Positions 13,388 to 24,696 of a stretch of 64,000 nt of DNA are shown here, in pieces. The DNA is taken from the NCBI GenBank assembly GCA_964017155.1, contig OZ024861.1:13576412-13640411 (forward strand), in the 5' to 3' direction. The DNA comes from Oasisia sp. SBJ-2009 (lineage: Eukaryota > Annelida > Polychaeta > Sabellida > Siboglinidae). Numbering within the stretch: the stretch's first letter is position 1; the number at the start of each line of letters is the position of its first letter. Both the position numbers and the translations under genes were made by a program. The notes under the pieces are model-generated. The model was not told the DNA's origin. It was given only the letters and a program-made list of their open reading frames with translations, and made no database searches.

Positions 13388-13686
13388 AAAGGCAAGTTCT
13401 TATATAGCGCTTCACACTTTACTTCCCTGACAGACCTTTTCACTCAGACACCATCTCGGCTTCTCTGGGAAGCATCCAGCCATATGCTACAATTAATGCA
13501 CAAAGTCTACTCGTACACATATCCACCACTGTCTGTAGTCAAGTACTCATTTATACAGCTGAGTGAACTGGAGCAATGTAGAGTGAAAAAACTTGCCCAA
13601 GGTTTTAACACCGCAGCACAGGATTCGAACCGGGGTTCTCGTAGTCGAGAGTCCGAAGCTCTACCCCTGAGCCACTGCGCTCTACA
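13388..13686 (-). mobile_element. tRNA-derived SINE, copy C
   Basis: A clear minus-strand copy. The A-box end (AGCGCAGTGGCTCAGGGGTA) is at 13662-13684, the B box reads GGTTCGAATCC on the minus strand, and the tail is at 13388. ACATCA occurs on both sides and may be the target-site duplication. Confidence 0.8.
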
Positions 13687-15245
13687 TCAGACCATCCTTG
13701 CTCACCAGGGGCTGTTGAGTGCATCAGCCCTCGCTGAGTACATCAACCCAACAAACTATGTACTTGTAGCTCATCCCAGTTGATGTCGTAACCAATGATG
13801 TGTAAAACCTAAACTTTGGCCTGGCAAAACTTCTACCCAGGCACTTTAACCCTGGGGCTCTCAGGCACTTAAACCCATCTGACTATAGACTGGCTGAACT
13901 GACATATGCTACACCTGTACTAACATTTCCTTAAATGGTTTGTCAGTTTTTAGGTGCTGTGAGCATTCACAATCCTACGTTCTCAAACAATGTCGGATTA
14001 CCACATGATCTGATTCCAGGAATGGGTTTTGGTGCCATTTAAAGCAATGCTAGCTTCGATGTAAGCTTTATCTACAGACCTGTCCACCTGTCTTTTGGAT
14101 GGGTAATGTCTGTTTTCGATGGGTGTAAAATGTTGTTGAACAGGTAAACATTAAAACAGCTGTTTTCATGTACTAGTTTATGTTGTTAGTTATGTGTAGA
14201 AAATGAATGTTACAATTTTGTTTGCATCAACTGGCTTCTATCTTTGGGTATTCAGATGCTCATGATGAAAATGATCAGCAAATGTGACACCATTGGACAA
14301 GAGAAGTGGGCCACAGTTTAAAATCCACACTTGTTAGTGATATTATAAACAGTTGATTTAATTTTTTTAAGATACGAGATAAGATCGGCTTTATTGCCGT
14401 GTGTTTTCATTGCAGTTACGATATAACATTGTAATGTTGGGTTGTCGTACAAATATGTTCACATGACAATACACTCACATGCACCAAACAATTATGATAA
14501 AATATACTACTACGTTAAATTAAATAAATACATAAATAAATAAGAGCAATCACATACAATAGGTCCAAATTAAAAAGTTGTTCTTTATAACATTGACAAA
14601 TAATAGTTGATATGATCTAGTATAAATATAAAATCATAAAATGTGGAATAAAATAATATATAATAAATTATGTCAAGATATGCACACACACTAAAAACAC
14701 ATTGAAAGTGGAATATGTGTGCACCATAGATGGGAGAAAAATCACTTCTGTTTTGACAGGGCTTGTACGGCTAGGGGGAAAAAGCTGCTACTAAACCTGT
14801 TGGTCCTGGTTTTGAAGGATCTGAACTGGGACTAGATGGAAGGACCAATGTGAATGAAATTCCACACAACATTAATAATAATAATAATTATATATTTTGT
14901 TCAGTACAGTGCCACATCCAGTATTTTTCATGGTGTTTCACAACATATACATACATAAAATATTACCATCATCCTTGGCCAACTTTGAGCGTTTCAGTGA
15001 TCTCATTCTAAGGAGATAACAGATTAAAGGGACCAGTAACTCAGTATCTTCCTAGAAGCCCCTGGCTATCTGTCCTCCCAGGCAAGGCTTCCTCAACACC
15101 ATCTAATCTCTACGGCTGTTCTACGTCTCACCAGATCACTGACACTACCCAGATGTGGCTGGTGTTGTAACATCCATTTACAGGCGGTTTAACAAGTACC
15201 TGATGGGGAGGTAGACTGGTACAACGTCTGGTGATTGCCACGTAG
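13687..15245. other. Intergenic, no gene seen
   Basis: AT-rich. Near 14375 ATCGGCTTTATTGCCGTGTG and near 14755 a GGGCTTGTACGGCTAGGGGG-type segment resemble ends of retroelements, too diverged to classify. Several ATAAATAA tracts lie near 14520. Confidence 0.35.
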
Positions 15246-15252
15246 CCACAGG

Positions 15253-15862
15253 TGCTTCATGGACTCAGGTGTGGCAGGTTTCGTGTAGCTATAGAAGTGC
15301 TTCAAGGACTCAGGTGTGGCAGGTTTCGTGTAGCTATAGAAGTGCTTCAAGGACTCAGGTGTGGGAGGTTTCATGTAGCTATAGAAGTGCTTCAAGGACT
15401 CAGGTGTGGGAGGTTTCATGTAGCTATAGAAGTGCTTCAAGGACTCAGGTGTGGGAGGTTTCGTGTAGCTATAGAAGTGCTTCAAGGACTCAGGTGTGGG
15501 AGGTTTCATGTAGCTATAGAAGTGCTTCAAGGACTCAGGTGTGGGAGGTTTCATGTAGCTATAGAAGTGCTTCAAGGACTCAGGTGTGGGAGGTTTCATG
15601 TAGCTATAGAAGTGCTTCAAGGACTCAGGTGTGGGAGGTTTCATGTAGCTATAGAAGTGCTTCAAGGACTCAGGTGTGGGAGGTTTCATGTAGCTATAGA
15701 AGTGCTTCAAGGACTCAGGTGTGGGAGGTTTCGTGTAGCTATAGAAGTGCTTCAAGGACTCAGGTGTGGGAGGTTTCATGTAGCTATAGAAGTGCTTCAA
15801 GAACTCAGGTGTTGGAGGTTTCATGTAGCTATAGAGGTGCTTCAAGGACTCAGGTGTGGACA
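15253..15862. repeat. 45-bp minisatellite, about 13.5 units
   Basis: The unit begins TGCTTCAAGGACTCAGGTGT and ends TAGCTATAGAAG. Because 45 is divisible by three and the unit lacks stops in several frames, ORFs of 218-281 codons run through on both strands; these are artefacts. Units differ mainly by GTGGCAGG/GTGGGAGG and TTTCGTG/TTTCATG. Confidence 0.95.
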
Positions 15863-15949
15863 GATGCCATTAGTGTCTTACACAATCTCTGCACTCTCCC
15901 CACTAACACTGTATTTGGCCACCTGTTTGGCTTCACACCAACAATGTCA

Positions 15950-16205
15950 CACCGTACATATACATCTGCTAGGGCAGAATCCAGTCCTTCGGTCTGCTCC
16001 AAGTTCTTTACACTTTAATCCCTGGCATACCTGTTCAGATGAACTCCATCTGGAATTTGGAGGGGAGCATTCAGCCAAACAACAATTAATGCACTAAAAC
16101 TATTCATGTACAAATATCCATCACTGTTTACAGCCAGTTACTCATTCAAACAGCCAAATGAAATAGAGTAATGTAGAGCTAATGAACTTGCCTCAGTTTC
16201 AACAA
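15950..16205 (-). mobile_element. Diverged SINE, copy D
   Basis: Same body as copies A-C: TTCTTTACACTTTAATCCCT, GCATTCAGCC, AACAATTAATGCAC, CCAGTTACTCATTCAAACAG. The tRNA-like head is lost. Confidence 0.6.
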
Positions 16206-16439
16206 TACATACACATGTAATGGTGAACATGCTTAAAACATTGTAGGCTCACAGTAAATCTTCCTTGTTTGTCCATTAAGTTAATGGCATGTTATTCATG
16301 TACGGCTAAGCCTATCTAAAAGTAACAGATTAAACATAAGTTACGTCGTAGCATTAATCTTGGATAAAATCTTTCTAAGAAAAAATCCTTCCAAGAAAAA
16401 GCACTTGGAAAGTTAAAGAAACACAATCAGACAGGATGA

Positions 16440-16884
16440 TAGATGCGTGTGGTTGGTGTACACCGTTCCTATTGGCCAGCTGCGTATCTTGTGTGTGTTA
16501 CCAGTGTATCTTGTGCACAACTGTTTATTTTCCGGGTTTGTACATCGTGTACCTTGTCCATGTGATATGATTGTTGACTAATGTATCGCGGTGATAACAC
16601 CGCCGTCTTCCCGCGGTGATTGATAGGCCCGATGAGTTGGTCTCACACATCTACACACAGTTCTCATTGGTTCTTCTTTGTGTGGGAATGTTCTAATTCA
16701 GACGATGTGTAATGTCATCCTTTGAGCGTCTGTATGTGTTTAAAATGGTGGTGTAATTTTGCATCATACTTAATATAAAAGTGTTAAATCCGCAACGTGC
16801 CAATGGATTGCAGAAATTCATGTTGTTTCTTCACATGTCTAAACTGGGTTATAACGTGTTGGCGTAGGCACACCCCTTGGAGAA
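16440..16884 (+). promoter_or_regulatory. Probable ZUP1 promoter / 5' leader
   Basis: Upstream of the ATG at 16885 lie CCAAT-box cores (CTATTGGCC near 16468, CATTGGTTC near 16665) and a CpG-rich GTATCGCGGTGATAACACCG segment with a CCGCGGTGAT repeat near 16580-16620. There is no clear TATA box. An in-frame stop (TAA at 16852) precedes the ATG. Confidence 0.35.
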
Positions 16885-17024
16885 ATGGACTGTTCCAGTC
16901 CTAGTGGACACATTGGGGGTAATAAAAGTAGTAGAGTGGGTAAATCAGTTAGTTTTCTTCCAAGTGGTTCAGCTAGCGAGACAGGCAAGATGAGTTTTCC
17001 GGTGCTACTGAACATGTACAATGA
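16885..17024 (+). CDS. ZUP1: ZUP1 exon 1 (N-terminal extension)
   Basis: ATG at 16885 after an in-frame TAA. 46 codons plus two bases: [12 protein letters not shown], serine-rich, ending FPVLLNMYN, with a strong donor GA|GTAAGT. GA plus the G at 18954 makes Glu and continues in frame through CFVLQRDKP into the Met at 18982. This N-terminal piece is not part of the family core, so the exon is predicted. If the true start is at 18982, exon 1 would be untranslated. The 47-bp minisatellite starts right at its donor. Confidence 0.6.
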
Positions 17025-20000
17025 GTAAGTATGGGTATTGATGGGAGGTTAGGTGTCTAGAGAGTAAGTGTGTAGTGTGGGTATTGATGGGAGGTTAGGT
17101 GTCTAGAGAGTAAGTGTGTAGTGTGGGTATTGATGGGAGGTTTAGGTGTCTAGAGAGTAAGTGTGTAGTGTGGGTATTGATGGGAGGTTTAGGTGTCTAG
17201 GGAGTAAGTGTGTAGTGTGGGTATTAATGGGAGGTTAGATGTCTAGGGAGTAAGTGTGTAGTGTGGGTATTAATGGGAGGTTTAGGTGTCTAGAGAGTAA
17301 GTGTGTAGTGTGGGTATTGATGGGAGGTTTAGGTGTCTAGAGAGTAAGTGTGTAGTGTGGGTATTGATGGGAGGTTTAGGTGTCTAGGGAGTGTGTAGTG
17401 TGGGTATTAATGGGAGGTTAGATGTCTAGGGAGTAAGTGTGTAGTGTGGGTATTAATGGGAGGTTTAGGTGTCTAGAGAGTAAGTGTGTAGTGTGGGTAT
17501 TGATGGGAGGTTTAGGTGTCTAGAGAGTAAGTGTGTAGTGTGGGTATTGATGGGAGGTTAGATGTCTAGAGAGTAAGTGTGTAGTGTGGGTATTGACGGG
17601 AGGTTAGATGTCTAGAGAGTGTGTAGTATGGGTATTGACAGGAGGTTAGATGTCTAGAGAGTAAGTGTGTAGTGTGGGTATTGACGGGAGGTTAGATGTC
17701 TAGAGAGTAAGTGTGTAGTGTGGGTATTGACGGGAGGTTAGATGTCTAGAGAGTAAGTGTGTAGTGTGGGTATTGACGGGAGGTTAGATGTCTAGACAGT
17801 AAGTGTGTAGTATGGGTATTGACAGGAGGTTTAGATGTTTAGAGAGTGACTTCATTATTGTTCTCCTTATGTACGCGACACATTTGCAAATTTGTTGCCT
17901 CTGTAACAGGAGATTCATTACCAAGATGTCTAAACATTGAAAATTATTCCATTGGACTGTACTTTGTTATTGAGAATTTGCAGTTTTGTTAGTAGTTTTT
18001 CTAGCTAGTCTACCGGGTAGTTATAATCTCATTACTGTAGTACTACAGCGTGTAGTTGTTTTTATTGTTTTAAGGTCTTTTTTAAATTGAGTTATTTACT
18101 GTTGTGATAATTACACATAAACGTTTACGAAATAAACAAATTTCATTGAAAGTTGTGTATGGTAGTGTAGTGGTGTGAGGTCTAGCCTATCAATTAAGGG
18201 ATCAAATGTTCAAGTCTACTGTGTGGTGTTTTCAAACCTTTGTTAATCTGTTAAGTTTGATAACTGTTTCTTTGGAAAGACACAGCCATCCACTGGTGCC
18301 TATCGCTTGATGTCTGTCTGTCATCAGCGCAGTTATTAGCGTAGAAATGCATTATGAGCTCATAAGCTTGAATTTCATCTTTAAAATAAAATCACCCCTT
18401 AGGTTTAAGGTCAGGTATAACTGTTTTTTTCTGTTCGTCTTGTTATAAGTCGTAAAGATGTCAAATTTGTGACAAAGAAGTATAGTGACATCCAGAGCAA
18501 AAAATGAAAATAATGACCCAATTAACAGCAAGTGACACGACAAAAGATGGCCGCCAAAGATAAATATATAGACTATTTTTATGTCAAAATATCATGGTTA
18601 TTTCTGAATATAATACATTTATATTTTAATAGTATGATGCCAATACATGGTATTTTGATATGTGCTAAAAGAAACATGATCAGAATATTAATATTAAAAC
18701 AAAAACTTTTATGATTTTTAATGTACATTCTGTGTTGTGATGGATTTTACACATGAGCGTGTGTTATCTAAGTAAAATGAGTCCTTGCTCCATGAGTGAC
18801 AACTTCACTGATAACAAGATGTTGTTGCCATGAGTGACAACTTCAGTGATAACAAGATGTTGTTTGCTCCATGAGTGATAACTTCACTCGTAACAAGATG
18901 TTGTTGCCATGAGTGATAACTTCAGTGATAACAAGATGTTGTTACTGTTGCAGGTGCTTTGTGCTACAGCGGGACAAGCCAATGGCCGACGCCAGCCCCG
19001 GCGCCAAGGCCAGCGGTCCCTACACGTGTGACCTGTGTGGTCAAGACGGCTTGACCGACGAGGACATGAGGACCCACATCCTCATTGAGCACGTGGAGGG
19101 TGAGGTCAGTTGCCCATTCTGTGACCTCGCCGGAACCACCGCCGAGGAGATGAACATCCACGTCAACTGCGAACACCTCAATTTTCGCTCTCCTTCCAAG
19201 GAGAGCAACGGCAGTATGGTGCCGTACAGCTCGGTGACAGCGAGCCCGTGTTCGTCTGATAACGGTCCGCCATCGCCCCCGATAATGGGGCGACCGAATG
19301 TGATGATCCTGTCGAAGTCCGTGTCCAAACTCGCGGATAACTCGACATCGTCCAATGGGATGTCGTTCTCGAAGCTCTCCGGGCAGCAGTCGCTGAAGCG
19401 CGCCCGCCTACGATTGGATGTTGCGTCGTCACATTCCACAGGAAGCCTCGTCCGTGTTGATTCTCAGGAGAGTGACGAGAAGAAACACAAACCACGGACC
19501 ACAGAACTAACACCCTCCGATGACGAGATCACCAACCACTTCATGTGTCCAATGTGTGACTGGAGTGCGACGTCGTCGGACGAAATCACGCGCCACGTCA
19601 ACGTGAAACATCTCGACGTGCTGAGTCCGCAGAAGACACTCGGCGTCGACGACCAGAACAATCTGATCGTCGGGCCGTCGACGTCGACGGCCAGCAGTGG
19701 CGCCACCTACACGTGTCCGATATGTGGGCTCACGAAGTCCGACAGCAAGATGTTGGAACGACACGTAAATCTGCAGCACCGTGACATTCTGAGTCCGGGT
19801 GACGTTAGTGACGTCGACGTCGACGGTAACGTTGTGTCACCATTGTGCGGGTGTCCGGTGTGTGGCATGGAGTTCTCCGACGCAGACAGTCTCACCGTCC
19901 ATGTTGATGGTCATTTCTCTGCTGACCAAACCCCAAGTAAGTGAGCTTGACCGTGTACTGTAATGGATGGCCCAGGGGCAGGGTGAAGTGAGTTGTCAGC

Positions 20001-20314
20001 ATCTAATGGACACAGGGAAGGAAGATATGTGGGTGGAGGGAAAGTTTGGTTTGGGGGAGGGAAGATATGAAGATGAAAGATATGACGATGGGAAGGCATG
20101 GATAGGGAAGGAGAGGGACGGACGGACGGACGGACGGACGGACGGACGGACGGACGGACGGACGGACGGACGGACGGACGGACGGACGGACGGACGGACG
20201 GACGGACGGACGGACGGACGGACGGACGGAGTGAGAGAGACAGGGAGAGAGGGAGGGCAGATAAAGGACTAGTGGAAATATATTGAGATGAAGGGAAGAC
20301 AGGAAGATAAATTA

Positions 20315-20396
<82 letters not shown>

Positions 20397-20458
20397 TAAT
20401 TTATCTTCCTGTCTTCCCTTCATCTCAATATTTTTCCAGCCTTTCTTTTCATATACTG

Positions 20459-20490
<32 letters not shown>

Positions 20491-21120
20491 TATGTATACA
20501 GTATATGAAAAGAAAGATGTGACTGGTGTGAGTGAAGGAGGTAAGGAAAGGACGATACAAGATTGTGTAGATTCAGCCGTTCTGGGGAAGCAGAGAACAG
20601 GGACTGGAAGTTGACAGAGTGGGGCCAGGGAGCAACAGGAATTCAAGATTAAACAACTTTATTGTCCATTTAAAATGTTGCATTAATAAGCCGAAAAGGT
20701 TGAAATAAGACAGAAGGAGCGGGAGTGAGAAGAGCGAACAGACACGGGGCGTGTCAGTGACGTCTGTGGTTGTGTCACCGACACTGACAGTGCACACAGC
20801 AGGGCCAGTTGTCTCAGCAGCCAACCATCATCTGCTGTGTTCTGACTGAGCTGTGGCAGTGGCTATGTTTTCGAAGCAGATGTGTTATTGATGTAAACAA
20901 ACAACAAACGTGGCAGCCTGCCTCCTGCACTCCTGGTCAGTTCATCTCAACGTGAGCTGGTGTATAAGTCATGCGGGTTGATGGATTTCAGTGCATCTTC
21001 ACGCCTGTAGGGGCATATTGGAAATCAAGCCTTTATGGTTAAATTCAATGTTTTCATGTCAAACAGGTGTGGACACATAGAAGTCATAATAGAAGCCAGT
21101 TGACTAGTTGAACAGACGTG

Positions 21121-21153
<33 letters not shown>

Positions 21154-21237
21154 GATATATATATATATAATTATATATATATATATATATATACAGCTGT
21201 ATATATATATAATATATGTATATGTAATATATGTATG

Positions 21238-21280
<43 letters not shown>

Positions 21281-24200
21281 CTGTGTATATATATATATGT
21301 AATATACATATATATATATATATATATATATGTGCATTACTACACAATAATAATCCACATCTACACCTGTGTGATACCCCATTTTCAAAGCGTAATTGAC
21401 AACATTATATAAAACTTTTTCTGCTCCTCGAATGTTTACTAATAGTAATACCTGTCCAATAGTAATACCCGTCCACTGTAGTAATTATCTGTCCAGAATT
21501 AAATGTATCCATTCAAATGACGGGCAGATGGGTCTACTAGATAAACCATGGTTACAATGTCAACACTTAAGAATTGTAACGTATTTACAGAGGGGATCAT
21601 TTGTGACATCCTTAATTATATATGTGTTGCTGTAATTCATCACCTCCATGGCACCGAGGCGGCATGGGTCATGTGACTGCCAAGGTCAGACAGGGATTAT
21701 CCCAGATTTGCCCAGTGCGCGGGATAATCTCTCCAGTCCATCATCTGATAACCAGGCGGGAGGCTGAGTCGTGTTTGCGTGCCCGTGCGTGTGTACTGTG
21801 TCTGTGTGCCAAGACTGGAGGTGATTAGACCAGACGATACTCGTAATCTCTGACCCGTATTCTCTGGTGTGGCTAGGTGAGACACCGCGGGAAGGCTGTC
21901 TGTCTGTCTGTCTGTCTGTCTGACCTGCGATCTGTCTGGCTATCTCCTAGTCCCAGGCACCCCTACAACCTCACCTAAGTGGTTCATTCACAACGCCATC
22001 TGTTCTCTGCTTGTAGTCTGTGGCTTCTGAGTTGTATGTGGAGTTTAGCTGCATTCACCATGGAAGGCTACCGTCACCCGATGTCAATTTTATTATTTAT
22101 TTTAATAGAATTGAATTTTATTTCCAACAACAACACATACAATGCATAATGTTGATTAACAAAATCTTTGAAAAATCTTTCAAAGACAATAAAAGAAATG
22201 CTATACTTATATATTGTTTACTCGTTGCTTACTCCCAAGATATCTTTGAATTTTATGTCTAATGTTTTTAATTACATTATAAAATAAATCAGTGTTTTTT
22301 TAAGATTGAGTAAGTGAGCATTTTACAGAGTTTCGAAAGAATGTTGTACATATTTCATTTCAATGGATTCGATTATTGTTATGCATTTTTGCATAATTTT
22401 TAAACCAGAAAAAAAATGTGTAGTGAGTGTACTCAATTGTAATAATTTACATAACTTTACAAATACATCATTGGATATAGCCCTGTCATTGGTAAACATG
22501 AACAAGCCAATATGAAAAATGGAGTTATTACTTTAGACCTGATGAAAACAGATCACCCATGATATCTAACAACAATTTTCTAATCAGCCTCATGGAATAA
22601 ACATGTTGTGTTTCAACATCTTGTAGGGGTGAAAGGTTAGGGGTAGACTTCAGTATTCGAGACCTGTTCATTTAAAATTGACTCACATAAAAGCTGAGGG
22701 GATTTTTTTTAAATACAAAAATAGAGTAATAATTTTTTAAGGATAATTTTTTTACTCCATACGGACCCTTGGCAAGTATCCACATTTACTACTTCAGATG
22801 TTTGGCCTCAAAGTGAGCCTATAAGTGATTACTGACCACTGGCCACTGGCCACTGGCCACTGACCACTGTCCATTGACCACTGTCCACTGACCACTGTCC
22901 ACTGTCCACTGACCACTGTCCACTGACCACTGTCCACTGACCACTGTCCACTGACCACTGACCACTGTCCACTGACCACTGTCCACTGACCACTGACCAC
23001 GGTCCACGGTCCACTGACCACTGACCACTGACCACTGACCACTGACTTGAGGCAGTGCAGGTGCAACAGTCAGGTGTTATTTCAGCTGACAGTGTCAGTT
23101 AGGCAGTCAGTCATTCATTCTCCCATGGAGGACCAACTCTGTAGAACGCACTACCTGAGGATTTACGTTCCACAGAGTGCATGAACAAATTTAAAGCGCA
23201 CCTTAAGACATTCTATTTCAAAATTGCTTTTAATGTCTAGTTCCTCTATACCTTTTTAAATTGATATTAACGTTTTAAGTAGCTCAGCTAGCATATAATT
23301 TTAATTATTTATTAATTGGTTTTTAAATTTAGATATACGTATTCAAACTTTTTTACTTGTATTATATTTTCTTCTTACAATGTGAACACTACTTAACAGA
23401 GCTTGTACTTTGGATTTTAGTGTATAAATAAAGTGTATTATTAATATTATTTTATTATTTCCAGCCGACCCTCTGGACTGCCAGTTGGCTCAGGAGCTCG
23501 ACCGCAGAGAGAGGGCAGCACTGGAGCTACAAGAACAGCGCGCTTTTCAAAAACTACAGGTATGCACCACACTATGTGTTATTTACTCTACACATGGTTT
23601 ATGCAGGATCATTGTTTTGTCAGTCACACCATTTTTGGGTGAACCTGTACGTTTTAACTCATAATCTTCATATACACAGACAGCCATAGAGGCTCATTTT
23701 GTTATCGCAAAAGCTCACTTAGAGGTACCCCCCAGGGTATGTAATGATTATAAGAGTGAACTTTATTGATAGAATACATATAAAAGAATTAGAAAATGGC
23801 AAAAACATGTTTTAATTTTTTTAAACGTCATTTGAGCTGCCGAGTCTATTTATAAATGTGTATTCCTGCAAACAAGTTTGGGTCAGTAACGTTTGGGGGC
23901 CAGTAACTTTTAAAATAAACAGACTGGTTGATGTGTGATGTTGATACATATGGCATGTTTTGACATGCTACTACAATTAATAATTAAGCTTATATCACAT
24001 CCAAATTCAGTGTTTTGCATTCCACTGTGACGTATTAGCTTTTAATAAATGCTGATCCTGGCTTCGCAGGGTGTTTTGTAGCCAAATTGATGATTTGATG
24101 ATATAAAAAGGTACCAAAAGGGTTGAGATATGCACGTATAATTTGCTACTACCGGGGTAATATACTTAGAATTTCTCATGGATTATCCAATAATTACCAA

Positions 24201-24628
24201 TTTCATTAACCAATAAAATAACGTTTATGCAATATAATAAAACCGTTTTTTGACATATATGTAATATTTCTCGAACTTTGACCTTAAAAGATATGTGTTG
24301 GGAATGTGTACTCAATGATTAACAAGGAAATGCAGATCCACAGCAGTTTGATTGAGTTGAACCTTGATGCTTCACAATGGTATCCTTTTATTGATCAAAT
24401 TACTGCAGGCTGTAAAAAGCTTCAATTGCTCTCACGCTGATAAAACTACTGAATTATACATAGTGTTTTAGTAATAAAACGGTCGACCTTGTTCGGATGA
24501 ATGCTTGAGAACAGGGAGCATGGAATAATTCATGCGTAGCTGATATCCTTGCAAAAACATTGTAAGCACACACATGCACACGCACACGCACACACATAAT
24601 ACATATATATGTGTTAGTTATATAAGTG

Positions 24629-24696
<68 letters not shown>

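Noticed and set aside
15189..16097. Open frames of 218, 249 and 281 codons on both strands
   Set aside because: They follow the 45-bp minisatellite; a stop-free unit divisible by three stays open by arithmetic.
18964..19895. Antisense frames of 62-132 codons over ZUP1 exon 2
   Set aside because: GC-rich shadow frames of the zinc-finger exon.
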